Source of the DNA: Ectocarpus siliculosus
Lineage: Eukaryota > Sar > Phaeophyceae > Ectocarpales > Ectocarpaceae
Direction of reading: 5' to 3'
DNA length: 64,000 nt
Assembly: GCA_000310025.1 (NCBI GenBank)
Contig: FN647849.1
Coordinates: forward strand, 47,165-111,164
Positions 1 to 12,490 of the stretch are shown here, piece after piece; position 1 is the stretch's first letter; every line of letters begins with the position of its first letter. The notes beneath the pieces were generated by a model. The model made no database searches. It was given only the letters and a program-made list of their open reading frames with translations, and was not told where the DNA came from. Made by a program: the position numbers and the translations under genes.

Positions 1-110
1 TGGGGGGGGGGGGCGGGGGGGCACTCATGCTTTGCATGCCTTAACGGTTAGACCATTGACCACGCGTCCTTGAGAGGACGGAGCATCTTTTCCACAGGGC
101 CGATCACCGA
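1..110 (+). repeat. Diverged copy of the G-run-bounded interspersed repeat
   Basis: A run of G is followed by a stretch closely resembling the core at 15346-15460 and 43597-43700 (act-cat, GCATGCC, GTTAGACCATTGACC, GGACGGAGCA). It is the most diverged copy in the window. The family is described at 43597. Confidence 0.6.
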
Positions 111-599
111 CGGCCGAAGTTTCCTACGTTGACGAAGGTGGCTCAAAAATGCTTCACTCACCCTGCCTATCCTATCGATACCGCTGCCAGGGGAGGGGGA
201 GATTGGAGGGACGGAGAGAGAGGGTGATTTCGCTAACTATTTTAAAACAGGAGCATTAAGAATGAAGGAAACAAGAGTCAGCAGATCATACACGAGCGGC
301 AGCCGCGAGGCGGATCCCAGCAGCAATAGCAGAAGATTTTTTTTGCACAAGAAGTTCCTTCTTTGCCTTCTTCGGCAAGACGTGTCGACTCATATTCTCG
401 CTTGTCTTCCAACCCCCTTTCCCAAAAACCACAAGTAAAAAAACAAAAAACAAACATCTTTTTGCATACTAAATGCATCGTGTCTTTGTAACAAAACTAC
501 TTGCAAAAAACACAGCAGTTCGTCCGGGCCGTGTCGTGGATATTCTCGAAACCTATCAAGTCAAAAAGCGTAACAACATAACAATCAAGAAAAACTCAC

Positions 600-3500
600 A
601 TGGGTGTTCCTCAAGCTTCGCGGACAAACTTTCCGACCCCCCGGCCTCGAAAAAGTAGACGGGTACCGCGGGAGGCGTTTCGCCGGCGAGGACAGGGGAC
701 AGTGCCGCCTCGTCTCCGCCCCCGCTGTCCGGCGAGGTCAGCGGGCCCACTGCAAACACCATGTCGAAGGGCCCGGCTCCAGACCTGCAAAAATCGATTT
801 CATTGATTTTTTTTTTGGTGTTCTACTCTGTGTACGCAAATTCCATATCGGAAGGCTTCTCCCCGATATTTTTGTCGTTGGCCAAGTCGAGGGATGTTTT
901 CGTGCTTAGCACCGGCCGGTGCCACTGGTAAAGTTCAGCGTACAAGGGCGGCGGACGCGGGGGGATACCGTCCCCCCCCCGTCCTCCGTTTGAGAGTGGA
1001 TATGCATACGAAACGGTAAATGTGAGGTAGCAGTTGCAGGCTTCAAACGCAGTAGGATGGTGGTTCATTGAGGTGGGTGTGTACAGCAGAAGAGAACGAT
1101 AGATGCAGGTTCGAAATCGGGAGAAGCGCGCGTCATCATACTCCTTACACACTATTCTGAGTGTACAGCAGAAAAGAACGATAGATGCAGGTTCGAAATC
1201 GGGAGAAGCGCGCGTCATCATGCTCCTTACACACTATTCTGAGTGTACAGCAGAAAAGAACGATAGATACAGGTTCGAAATCGGGAGGAGCGCGCGTCAT
1301 CATGCTCCTTACACACTATTCTGAAACTGAAAAAGTTGAACATGTGTGTGTGTGTGAACCTGTCTGTGTGGAAGTGTGGCTTGTACCATAGCAATAGCCG
1401 TGAGACTGCAGCAACAGCATTTGTTTTGCTCACACACACACACACCGTCCCCCCCCCCACAGCAGTAGAGAGATCCAGCAGAACATGAGAGAGATGCGTT
1501 CCGAGAGCCACTTTTTCTGTCAGAATGCCGCAAGCTGCCGTCTTCTCATTTTCGGAAGAGATGTTTGCCCGCTTGCCCACACGCACACACAGACGTTACA
1601 GCGTTACAGCAGCGGTCGGTTGACAGTCCACGAAGCACACTTGTGCACCATCGCCTAAGTGCACGAAAGGTAGGCACATGAGGGTGTATATGTCACCTGC
1701 ACATCACTTCTAAGTTCTCAAAAACACGGAGAGAAAAAAGAAAGGACACCGACCAGAGGATAAATAATATCGTGTCGGCCAATCACAGAATGCATTTCTT
1801 CACAGTCCCGCGCGAAGCGGTCAGAGGGGCAGATGCAGGTGCGAACGCATCGTTTGGAGCGGTTTCGACGGCGCGGGGAGCTCGGCAGGCGCTCAGCGCC
1901 CGGAGCCCGCGGCGGCGGGGTCTCGGCGGAGAGATGGCCTCCCGCGGGCTCCGCAAAGAGGGAGGCCGAACGGCGCCAGCTGCGGCGCCAGCCGCGCTCT
2001 TGAGCTATCGTGTCGATTTGAGAGCAGGCCGAATTCCGCCGCTTGGCTGTGAGCGGCCGCTGCGAGGCCGCAGGGCGCGAGCCTGAGCTTAAGCTCCCTA
2101 CCTCTATAGGCCTAAACAGACCCAAAAACTACGTGGCCACGCATCCAGCAGATTTCTCCCCCGTTCACTGTAAAGATTTCAATCCACACCCCCTTCGACC
2201 GTGATTTCATCTCCAAAGGGTATATTTCATGGTTGTAGCATACTGGAGTAGTTTTTCCTAAAATCGTGCATCGCATCGAAGCAATCGCACGCCTTGAGCA
2301 GCGTAAGGGTTCCTGCCGTGCATTCTGCGTACTCCCTTGGGCCTTTCCGTGTGTCCATATGGTTCGTATGCGTTATGCAGATTTGTTGTTGTTGTTGTTG
2401 TTGTCTTCACATTAAAAACCGTTCCGATCTCTCTCTACCCAGTACCTTCGTATGTCCGTACTGATCCAACATTTGACGCGGTCGATTGCCGTGGTCACAG
2501 GTTAACTTACCCTAAAAAGGTACATTCAAATAAACAGGTGGTGTGTTCCGGAGATGGGTTGGAAGGTGTGTAGGATGAGAGCTTACCAACCCCGGGGGTC
2601 AATGGCTGCTGTACCGTACCATCATTTATTTCTCCCCCTTCTTTCTTTTCAACCCCCACAGCATTTTTTAGTGGTGGTTGCGTGTGTTTGGCAAGGTCGG
2701 AAAAAGTAGGCTGGCCAAGGTTCACTTTACCAAACAAGTCTGACGAAATGATGGCATGTAGTCAGGCCAGTTGTTATGGAAATTTTTCCCAGATGGGAAT
2801 CCGGGGGATCGGCAGATAATGCTCCACCCCCCCCCTAAAAGTAGGAGGTCTGCGTACTGGGCAGCAAGCAGAGAGCACCAAAGCGCTTTGTCAGTTCGTC
2901 CTCGCCTCACAGACCCCTGTTTGCCATCTACCGATAAGGCTGTACACTCCACTACTGTGAGCTTCTCGGAGCCAAGTTTGGGCAGCTAGAGTGCAGTGTG
3001 AGTAGAGTATGCAATGATATGAAAGCAAATTCACGATTCCCAATTTGGAATTCCAACCAATTCCAGTTGGAATTCCAACCAATTCCAGTTGGGAATTCAT
3101 GAGGAATTCCCACCAGGATCGTCCAGCAATTCCAAATTGGAATTCCTATTTTACCAAGCATGGTGAACACACACTGGACCGCAGCTCCCCATACTTGGCT
3201 CGAAGAGGCTCACAGCGATGCTCTATGCGGCCTCGAAGGTTTGAATGCAAACGGGTCTCTTGTGAGGCGAGTACTGAGTGCCTAAGCGCTTTTGTGAGCT
3301 TTTCCAACGAAGTACGCAGAACTCCTGCGGCCTCATGGGGGTTTGGATGTAAAAGGCGTATTATCGGGATTCCCAGTTGGGAATTCTTTCCATAACAACT
3401 GCCCTCATGGTGTGAGGGAGAGCGGCGGCACAGGTTTCGTTAGGGAGAGGGCGCGGGGGGGGGGGCAGATGGGCTGAATGTAGTTTGGAAACCGGAGAAA

Positions 3501-4010
3501 GAGATTCAAAAGACATTGGAAAACGTCTGTCCAACTCAAGGCACAGATCAACGAGCCCATGCGTTGATCATATCATGTCACGTATGCCATGCTTGTGTGC
3601 ATTTTGACCCAGGGTCAATGTTGACTAACGCAGTTTGTTGGGTTGTTTCCGATGCGCGAATCCTGCTACATACTAATTCCGCCGCAGCTGTTGAGCCGGG
3701 TTGGGGGTGACAGCGACATGATCAAGATACTACTTTAAGCGTGTGTGCACGAAGCGTTTCGTGATCGCAACCCACCCCATACAATTACACAGGAATACCA
3801 CGCAGCTTTCGGAATTAGATACTGCTGCTGTTACCTCTACTGCACCTCACCATCTCACCGAGCTGGTGGTTGGCGGCAACGGCGGCGTTGATAATCGGGA
3901 GCAAACAACCACCAAATCGCTGTCAAATCTCACTTGTTGTACTGAGCGACCTTCGCCAGCAGCTGTGTCACGCTCCCTTTAACATCGCCTGCCACTAGCA
4001 CCTTCACCAT
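600..4010 (-). CDS. CWF19-like protein, 5' part (two exons; continues past left edge)
   Basis: Exon 1 is 4010-3934, starting at ATG and coding MVKVLVAGDVKGSVTQLLAK and six more residues; it ends AA|GTGAGA (phase 2). Exon 2 is 784-600, after a TTTTTGCAG acceptor, and starts with the single base that completes the codon. It codes SGAGPFDMVFAVGPLTSP, then a Ser/Gly/Asp loop and a PPAVPVYFFEAGG segment, ending T|GTGAGT (phase 1). The pattern (hydrophobic strand, AGDVKG, then a GPFD-hydrophobic-G strand and a Pro-Val-Tyr strand) is the N-terminal metallophosphoesterase-like part of the CWF19L1 family. That family is linked to lariat debranching and late spliceosomes and acts in the nucleus. The C-terminal CwfJ domains are not in the window. 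The 3149-base intron contains several repeats. Exon assignment is well supported by matching phases; exact function is inferred from family. Confidence 0.82.
1079..1325. repeat. 82-bp tandem repeat, three copies
   Basis: The unit begins GTGTACAGCAGAA and recurs at 1079, 1161 and 1243 with only a few differences. Each unit contains AGGTTCGAAATCGG, which resembles a Pol III B box. It lies in the first intron of the CWF19-like gene. The high identity implies recent expansion. Confidence 0.9.
2383..2540 (-). mobile_element. SINE-like repeat with (CAA)n tail, subtype a
   Basis: Reverse-oriented copy of the element at 48258-48421. Read on the minus strand it runs from a GTTTATTTGA region through ACCTTTTTAGGGTAAGTTAACC, TGTGACCACGG, a GATCAGTACGGA block and AATGTGAAGACAA into a CAA repeat tail. 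It has no ORF. A simple-repeat tail and dispersed copies in both orientations fit a short retroposon. Confidence 0.65.
2768..3401. mobile_element. Non-autonomous DNA transposon with terminal inverted repeats (634 bp)
   Basis: The left end CAGTTGTTATGGAAA, continuing TTTTTCCCAGATGGGAATCC, is matched in inverted orientation at 3360-3401 (CAGTTGTTATGGAAA then GAATTCCCAACTGGGAATCC). This gives imperfect TIRs of about 39 bp. The interior has no transposase ORF and carries a cluster of GGAATTCC/AATTCCAATT palindromes at about 3040-3145. I could not settle a target-site duplication. It lies inside the first intron of the CWF19-like gene. Confidence 0.72.
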
Positions 4011-4817
4011 CGTGCGTGGTTGATGCACCAGCAGTTGAGTTTCCCACTGCCAACGCTGGCTGTCCTGTGTCTGCTTGGCGGAGCGATGCCGGGTGGCTCC
4101 GCTGAACGGATGGATTGAAACGGTACATACCAGCAGCAATGTGGGTTATGTAGTCTCCGGGCCCCCCACATAATAAAAAGACAACAGACAAACAGCAAGA
4201 TATAGAGCAGAGACAAGCTGAAGGCCCACACTGCCACGCACAGCCAGCCGTCAAACCTCCGAAACTCGCTGATTCCAGCACTTTGCTTGTACGCTTGCGT
4301 ACGCTTGCGTTTACACAGGCTGTAGTTACCAAGATGTGTAGTATCTGTGCCTGAAAACCCGAACTCGGAGTACTGCTGTAGACTAAATGGGTGGTGGACA
4401 TACGTCGGCGACTGATCAACTCTCCAGCTGAGCTTACACACCGTTGACGTTCTGTGTGGCTTGCCGGCGGGACGTTTCCGCGCTGCACCTGGGAATGGAA
4501 AAGAGTATGCAACTCGTCTGCGGTCTGTTGTTGCGAATGATGACGACGGTCAGGAGCCTTGCCCTCTGGCAGCAGCAGTCAAAGCAGTCGGTAAGCAAGA
4601 TAAGAGAGTCGGACACGCGTGCCGAGTTGTTGTTGTGAGCCCGCGCGGAGTGACGTGGGTGTTACGACGGAACCCATATCACCGCTATACTACTGCCGGT
4701 GCCATCGCACCGCACCTCTTTCTTCCGTGAGGACTTTCGTCCGGCTATCACCCTTCCTTGCTGCAGCTGGCCTATCTATCTATTATTATGCACATACGAA
4801 CTGCTGTACACAGCAGT

Positions 4818-4889
4818 TAAACGTCGATGATGATGGTTGATTCTAAACGTCGATGATGGGTGGTCCTAACGTCGATGATGGGTGGTCCA
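4818..4889. repeat. Short tandem repeat of about 25 bp, three copies
   Basis: The unit AACGTCGATGATG followed by GGTGGTCCT or a close variant recurs three times. Confidence 0.8.
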
Positions 4890-5344
4890 TGGTCTACAAT
4901 GCAATACGGCCCCCTTCTCCGCCGGAGTCGATCCACCGAGCAGCAGCCATCGCCCCTGAGCCAGCGTGCATCTGGCGATGACAACGGCTATGACGGTGTA
5001 ACCAATCGATTGACCAGGTCACCCAGGTCACGCGGCCGATTCTTTTGGTTCTTATACCTTTAACCAGCCGTGTACGAGGCGAGGTCGGATGGCCGGTGTT
5101 CTGTTGCAGTTTGGCCTTGGTATTACGCCGACCGGCTGATGAACGGGTGGTGATATGAACCGCGTCGTTGGTAAAAAGCATGTGGTGTTTGGAGGCACTT
5201 TCAAACAGCTTCGCCGGAAACCCTCCACGCTTACGCTTCATTGTTAATTCAACCAACCGCGTGCCGAGGTTACGCGGCCGAAGTCGCAGCCGCAGCTAGC
5301 TGGTAGCTGGTAGTTGACCGACAAGAAGTGCTCACATTTTGAGG

Positions 5345-5460
5345 GTGTTTTTGTCTTCACATGTATGTATGTATGCAACAACTGCTCCGTCAACTGCTAC
5401 ACACCGTTACATCCGTACTGGTCCCACTGATGTGGACGCCTTCCATAGTCTGTCATGACT
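5345..5460 (-). mobile_element. SINE-like repeat, subtype b, diverged
   Basis: On the minus strand it contains GAAGGCGTCCACATCAG, GGGACCAGTACGGA and a TGTGAAGACAA end. These match the copies at 24448 and 54319 in order and orientation. The middle is rearranged by a TGTA microsatellite. Confidence 0.5.
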
Positions 5461-8425
5461 CACCCACAAAGGGTGCACACAAGAAAAATCAAGATAATAA
5501 TACGTGAGGGACCGACTACTATGTACGCAATTTCTTTTTCGCAAAACGAGTTATTCCTACAAGTATGCTCTTAGAGCTTCGAGTTTTTTTATCTCCCATC
5601 ACGCGTTCACACTGAACCGCTGCTTACAGCCCATCAGAAAAACAATCCCACCAATTTACTACTGTACAGACCCGAATGGCGACGAAAACTTTGAGAAACT
5701 CCATGCGACAGCAGCAAGTGGATGTGAAGATGAAAAATTCCACAAACAACTAGTTTTTCCTTGAACGCATGCGAGCCCGTGACAACAATGCCACCAACAG
5801 CCCCCCCCCCCCCCCGTGCAACTACGTAGATACCATAAGTCATAAATGACACCAACAACTAAAAAAACGCCAACGCAATTGTACTGAGAAACAGAAAAAC
5901 ACCTTGGGTTCCACCTATTTACCACATTTTTATGGTGCTGCTACGCCTGCAAAAAACACGTTAAGTCTGATTTGCCCCCAACATCCTGATGGGGAATATC
6001 GACATAAATTGGAGCGGAGTGGCATTAAACTCACGTCGAGGCTTAATTCGATGACTTACACCAAGCAACAACGATTGCCAACCGTATCCCACACAAGATA
6101 GAATAACAAATCTCCTCTCAAAAAGGGATTGTTTCCACCAAGCAGCAGCAGCAGCAGCAGCAGCAGCTAGTTTCCCATCCAGAACCAGACCGAAACATGC
6201 ATAGAATGCCCCAAAAGATGTTGTGGCAGGCACCCGTCCCCGGCACCGACATCCAATCTACAAACCCGTTAATGACCTCCCCCAGAAAGTGCTGCCGTCG
6301 TAGCTCGTGGGCAGAGTTCCTTACGTCCCCAACACCCTTGAACCTGGAAAAACGTCCAACCCTGCCAGTTGTGCACGCGGCACTGCCCCCCCCTCCCCCA
6401 GATGTTATTCGCTCTGGCCGGTGTGCCCAAGTCCGAGATCGCACAACGTACGAGTTAGAGTTATGGCGTGGGGGCACTGTCGAGCACTCTGCCCCGCCCC
6501 CCCGACAAGAAACCGAAAGCCTGCGATACGAACTCCCTACTACGAGCTCCCTTAAGCGCGTGCTTGTGCTTGGCCTACCTTTCCCGTGCTCCCCTCCTCT
6601 GGCCACCCTGCGCCTCCACCGCAAAACGGCAAGCTCGCACTACTTGTTTTCTTCACGAACGTCGATCAGACTAAGAAGGATACACACAAACCGTGGGAAT
6701 CCTACCGGACGTACACGACAATTATAGGCAAGCTCGGCTTACGGCAGGCGCGATGAGAAGAGCTCAACGTGCAATTGACAGGTTCATGAGAGCGCGGCTT
6801 CCGAGAAACAGCAGCGGCGTCGTAGCACAACACGAGACACAGCACCATACCATATACCATCGACCAAATCCACCAAACCAAATACACCCAGTTTGCTCTT
6901 CTCCCGTTACCCGGCATCTTGTCAAACTACAACACAAACGAATTCCATAAATCATCAACGATCCCATGACACAAGCATACAACGAATCGATCTTGTGCAC
7001 CAGGTTGTTGGACAAACAAGGCTACACGCGCAGGTACATACTATGGGCTTGCTTGTGTTTTAACGCCCCCGCAAAAATGATGACAACACGGCAGACCCTT
7101 GCCGATGTTTGTCTAGAGTTCCCAGCCAGTGTGGGCCGGTGGTCCCCAAAACGCCCTCCTCTTGACACGTTGACCGCAGGCACGCTCCCGAGGCCCTTTA
7201 AGTACAGTGCAAAACTTTCGAACAAGATGACCAATTGCCTTTTCGATGCTCGTCAGATTCTTCCAGTCAGCCGCCACTCTGATTAACCCACACACCCCAT
7301 GATGCCCGCGATCAAACGGAACACGGTGTTGCCAGAGAAGCCCCCGTTTGCCGCGACTCTGAATACAGCACATGGCCCCAAAATTGACAAGGTCACCAAA
7401 GGCCTTATCCATGCGTGTCCAGCATATTTTACTTGTCAACCCCCCGACAAGATAACGCCACAAAAAGTCCCCCCTTTCCCCCCATATACCCTCCCGTGGG
7501 GTGGGAAACACAAAATGACAATGGCTACGACTTAGTAGGATACCATGGCTAAATATTTCAGTCGGCAGTTTGTGGCCGTGGTGACAGACAGCATGCAGCC
7601 CATATAGACCCAAAAATGCCGTACAAAGCGCGTCCAGCACAGAATACCATGCCAGTAAATTCTCACCAGGATACACACGAAAATCCCACCACTAATTACT
7701 CGTTTTTCCCTCATAGTACCTCGAAACCCAACACATACGAACCACCTAAACGTAGGTCAACCCTTCGGGGATTCCGAACCGCTTGTCGTTCAGCCCCCCC
7801 TTAGGGCAGAACCCAAGCTGTACCACACACCGCAAAAAAATTACAATCCATGTATAGTCGAAGAGTCCGACAATTTGACTCTAGGCGACTAATGAAAGGC
7901 CGCAGATAAACGTGTGCAGGGCGGCCGATTCTCCCTCTCGGCAATTTTCCGTTACCGAGGGAAACTCTCCACGAATGCAACCCCCCCGCACAGCGCCACC
8001 GCTTCACACCACAGAGGAAGAAAGAGCGAAACGCCGATACAAGAGCCTACCGACACCAAAAAAGGAGACGAAGCACCAAAAAAACACCCACCTGGGTAGG
8101 TGACGTTTAAAGAAAAGGGTCCCATCTCCCCTACGTCTGTAGAGGACGATTCCCCTCATTTCACACACGGCACTCTCTCGAAACGTAAACGACACGAAAA
8201 AACACTATCGACGCATCAAAAGACAACACAGACACCAGGAAGGTAAACACACAGATCAGACGATAAAACATCAAAGGCTGAAAACACAAACGTAGCCCGA
8301 TTCCAATGTCGAAAACTTGACAAAACAAGCAATCAGGCTCAGACCCCCCTTATCAAACACCTGCCGTTCTTCAGGACGGTAGGCTTTAAGCCATTCCGGC
8401 GACACTACTGCACACTCGTACTCAC

Positions 8426-8656
8426 GAGGGTTAAAAGAGCCGCGGCACCGGCAAGAGGAATGAGAGTCGTCTTGGCCCCACCCATTCTGAGCACGTTTCC
8501 CTCAGCCTTTTCACTGAAATCCTTGACCCACTCGTGAAAAAAGCACTCGGTAAGCAGAATAACCACCCACCTAACCACTGAAGGGCAGTGAAGAGTAACA
8601 CATACCAAACATGCATAACAGCACGAATAAAAACAGAACATGAAAAAAATCATCAC
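8426..8656 (-). CDS. Candidate coding exon of unknown gene
   Basis: The minus-strand frame ends at a perfect donor, CTC|GTGAGTACG, in phase 0. The translation before it includes FFHEWVKDFSEKAEGNVL and then a hydrophobic stretch TTLIPLAGAAALLTL. The acceptor is uncertain, with candidates near 8580 and 8550. It lies downstream of the stop of the 8783-11044 gene on the same strand. No phase-compatible donor before that stop was found, so I cannot join them. Function unknown. Confidence 0.3.
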
Positions 8657-8782
8657 TCAAAACATCATCAAGCACTGAGAGCTCGACCGCTTAACTTACG
8701 GTGGTCAAACAGCGAACATTGTGCCCACGAGAATTCTCAGCTCAGCTCATGCCAAGCCTCACCGAGAGTGTTGACAGCCACC

Positions 8783-10336
8783 TTAGAAAGAGGCCACCCT
8801 CCGGATGCGCGCGCTTCCGAGGAACGGGAGCGACACCCTCGCGCCGGTCTGCGGATCGATCCGGGGATCCCTCCCCGTTTCGAGAATCGGCATCTGCGTT
8901 TCCCGCCTCATTTCCCGCCGCATCTCGGCGGCAGCGCAGGGGCAGGCCAACGCCTTCGCCCTCGCCGGCCCCACGGCAGAGCTCCCCGGGGACCTCATGG
9001 CCGCATCCCCCAGCGGCCCCGCCCCTCGCCAAGGAAACCCACGCGCGACGGAAGTGATATCGGGCGAAGTACCTACCCGTCCGATGCCTTCTGCGGTGAC
9101 CTCGGCGGCTTTCGCCGGCACCGGCCGCGCACGTCTTTCCGGGGATGCCGCTTGTTTTCGTTGCTGAGGAACGGCGACGTCGGCATGAACTATGGCGGTC
9201 GACTCTGCCACAACCACCGTCTCCACCGCGCTCGAAGTGATGGCTGCGGAGACTCCAGCCTGCTCGCCTACGTCATGAGGGGGGGTCATGCCGCCTCCGT
9301 CTTTTTCTCTTTCCCACTCCCCTGCCGCAGCAACACGCTGGTCGTCCAACAGCCCCGAGAGACGTTTCACGCCGACACGCACACCGGCGTCGTCGAGCTC
9401 CGCGTGAGGCTCACGGGTCTGGTGTTCGGGGGAAGGAGGCGGGGGGCGCGGCAGCACAGCTTGCGAAGCCCGCGAGCAGCCACCCCTATCGTCGTAGTCG
9501 CTGTCGTAGCCACCGCCATCTCTACTGCCGCACGAAGGTTTCGACGGCAGGTCGTCGTCAACATCATGCGCTGCCGCCGCGGAGCCGTTGCGACTGCTCG
9601 GGTGGCCAGCGCTTGTCGCGGTCGTTGGAGACGTCGCAACAGGGGAGGAGCCGGGTCGGTCGAACTCGTCTCGACCAGGCGTTCCTTGCCCAGCCCTACT
9701 CTGGGACGTTACCTCACGGTCGTTCTCCTTTTCCTCACGCGCTGCTTTAAAGTACGCACGCCTGGGGAAGTCGAGAAAATAGGGGGCAGAGGAGGGAGAG
9801 AGGAACGGGGGGCGTTACCGTCCGTCCTTTGTAAGGTCCGATTGTTCCGTTTCTGTCCTTCGTGCCGGCTTGTCAATTAGGTTTTCGGTTCATGTCATGC
9901 ATGGGAATTCTCTTCGTTGGTGCAACCAACCTGCCACGGCGCATGACGCATGCCACCAGAGCAGGCGCAGCAAACTCACAGATTTCGTAATAAACGCATC
10001 AGGGGGGATGTGTTCCATTCACACGCAACATAGAGTCGAACACACTTGACCCAATGACTGAATGAGTCGTGACAAAACAGGGTACACAAAAAGAGCACAA
10101 AAAACGAACCTGAAGTCGCAGTAGTCCCTCTCCCCCCACCAAATGTCAGTCTTCACGGACGAAAGCTCGAGGCGAGATGCCACCAAAATCACCCTGATCT
10201 GATTGCTGAATCTCACGGCCTTGGGCATCGGCAGCGGCGACGGTGGGCGACACGCGGGTTCCGAGGGCCGGCGGGGTCGCGCCGCGGCGGGGGCAGCGGC
10301 GAACGAGTGGCATCCCTCCGTAGCCGATCTGTCTCT

Positions 10337-10368
<32 letters not shown>

Positions 10369-10912
10369 TCCCCCAGTCTCCGAAGCCGCCAGCGTGGCGG
10401 CGCGTGCGTCCGTCTTCGATTCCGCTGGCGTCGAAGAAAAACAGGAACTTCACCAGGTTGAGGGCCGAGACCCTCCACGCCTCGAGAGGGTGACTCCTCG
10501 CCGGCCCCACCTCGGGGGCGAACAGGTTGTCGTGGTGGTGGTGGTGGTGGTGACCGCGTTGTTCTTGCGCTCCGCCCGGGGAGAAGGTCGGGGGTGGCTC
10601 TGCAGCCTGAGCTTCAGCCGCGTGGTTCGAAACTGGGCTAGGGCTTGCATCGTGAGGTGTCGTTGCCTCCTGCCGTGGTGGTGGTAGTGGCGGCCGTAGT
10701 GCTGCGCTGCCGCTGCTGCTTTCGGGACGAGCGGGATCTGCTGTCGTAGAATCGAGCGCATGGCGACACTGCGGCGGGGAGGCCCCGCCGTTGCTGTTGC
10801 ACCCGCTTGGCGTGGAGTTGATGAGGTGGCTGCCGTCCTTGCAACTGCCGTCGCTGCTGCTTGCCAGCGCCGGAAAGCAGTCGAAGCCATCACGTCCAGG
10901 GCAAGCGTCGGT

Positions 10913-10950
<38 letters not shown>

Positions 10951-11044
10951 TCGTGCTGTCGTTGCTGCTGTTGCTGCTGATGCTGCTGTTGCTGATGGCG
11001 CGAACCACACGTACCCGTCTCCATCTCTGCTTTTTCGTCAACAT
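8783..11044 (-). CDS. VRF/WW-DY-FR motif protein A (two exons, 637 aa)
   Basis: Exon 1 is 11044-10110 from ATG; another in-frame ATG lies four codons upstream. Exon 2 is 9761-8783. The junction is TTC AG|GTTCGT ... CCCCAG|G CGT (phase 2), and the total of 1914 bases is an exact multiple of three. The protein starts MLTKKQRWRRVR. It has Gly, Ser and His runs encoded by GCC/GTG microsatellites, and at about residues 276-311 the conserved block AVRFSNQIRVILVASRLEL then WWGERDYCDF. The VRF(S) core resembles the RVxF docking motif for protein phosphatase 1. Exon 2 begins RAYFKAAREEKEND and is low-complexity, Ser/Pro/Asp-rich, ending RIRRVASF. It is a paralog of the 18735-22645 gene: same start, same block, same intron position. 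Likely a regulatory adaptor; the molecular role is unknown. Confidence 0.82.
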
Positions 11045-11607
11045 GAAGAGTTCCACCGCCTCCGCAGATGACGAGCCTCCAAGAATGTCTTGTCTCCTCC
11101 CGGTCTCCTAGAAAACGCGCACAGGGAACCCAAGCCGAAGTGGTTACCAATCGGGATACGGGCGAGTGACGCGTGAGCTGTGCAGGAAGTCTAGGAGGAA
11201 GTAGAACAGGGAGGGGGTACGCAGACCGTATCCCTAACCCTATCCCCGACCTAACTTCCACGGTACGTGCCTGCACCCCTAGCTTCAGCTACGCGTAATG
11301 GAGGGAGAGACAGAAAAGAGAGATGCGCGCACCGTCTAGAAATACAGGAGGAAGCGCAAACACAACAAGAGCGGGCGATTTTTCGCACGCCGAACAAGCG
11401 CGCGTGGCTCACGGAGCTCCAACTAGCGAATGACAACGAAATACGCTCTGTTTTTCTCTCTCTCTTTCTCGCTCTCTCTCTCTGTCTTGCGCGTTCTTGC
11501 TACTTTCGTCATGAAACAAGTCATAGGTATGCATAGTTCTCCGCAATCCCTGAATGGATGCACACCTATCTAGCTTCTGCGTTGCCGTACACACTTATTG
11601 AGAACCC

Positions 11608-11745
11608 CCATCCCCCCCGCTTGGTGATGTGAGACCCTGGTCCGGTGAGAACCCGGCGTGCTCCGTCCCGGCTTTGTAGGGATGCGAGGTCAATGGTCTA
11701 ACGACTACGGCATGCACGACTATGAGTACACCCCCCCACCCCCCC
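11608..11745 (-). mobile_element. Partial copy of the G-run-bounded repeat
   Basis: It carries the same core as 24005-24127 (GGTCCGGTGAGAACCCGGCG, GGCTTTGTAGGGATGCGAGG, TCAATGGTCTAACGACTACG) and ends in a C-run. Only the terminal part of about 130 bp is present. Confidence 0.8.
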
Positions 11746-12490
11746 CTCGCCGCGAACAACAAAGGCCGGAAAGGACAAAAAACTGTGAGAATTCCCCTTC
11801 CTTGAGAGTGGACAGAGTTGATATTTTTGTCGCTGAATTTTGCGTCGCCGCCCGCCGCCGCCGCCGGGGCATTCACATGAACGTCTAAGGCACCCATTCC
11901 GGTAACAATTTTGCTCAACTGTTGTTGTGGTTGTTGCTGCTGTTGTTGCTCTTTCACTCGCGCGTTGAAACCTTTCAATCAAACAAATCTGTAAGTCGAG
12001 AACCGCCCCATTAGTATGTAACTCTGTCGACAGACGCAAGCGTTTTGCTGCCGCATGCCTACCCAAACGAACGCCAAAACTCCGTAAGCCCCCAAGAGGC
12101 ATCAAATGATAAAACATACTTTTCTGTATCACTGAAATTACTATTATTAGGCTTCTTTTGTCTATTTAATTAAGCCTACATAAGACTAGTTATAGATTTG
12201 TAAAGTCTTCCTCACGGTCTCCAGAATTTTCCTGTGGCTGTTAGAAGACCACGCACTGATTCTGTCCCATCTGTCGCGTCAGCTGTCGGGTAGAGTCGGG
12301 CTGTCGTGTCGAACAGCCCGGCAGAAGACGTCAGCTTCAACCAAAAACGTAGGCGTTACGCGATGACATGCTGTTTCGATCTATCTGATGTTGACCCCTG
12401 TGTCATCACAACATGCCAACAACATCAGCGGAGCGTTGGCGCGGCAGCTGTCAGATCTGAGCGGCTGTGGAGCGAGCGTGTACTACGTGT

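Larger units (their letters stand above)
4011..8425. other. No recognisable gene; short repeats
   Basis: This is the stretch upstream of the CWF19-like start. It holds small ORFs only, an AGC microsatellite at 6139-6168 and several C-runs. The minus strand of about 6.1-8.0 kb has longer open stretches, but I find no domain or coherent splice chain there. The CWF19 promoter should lie just above 4010; no clear core element was seen. Confidence 0.5.

Noticed and set aside
6118-8007. Old element or gene on the minus strand
   Set aside because: Several long open stretches (for example 7113-7676) look faintly protein-like, but I found no reliable motif, ends or splice chain.
8588-9880. 430-codon plus-strand ORF
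   Set aside because: It is antisense to exon 2 of paralog A. Its Arg/Ala-rich composition follows from reading GC-rich coding DNA backwards; the minus strand has matched splice phase and paralogy.
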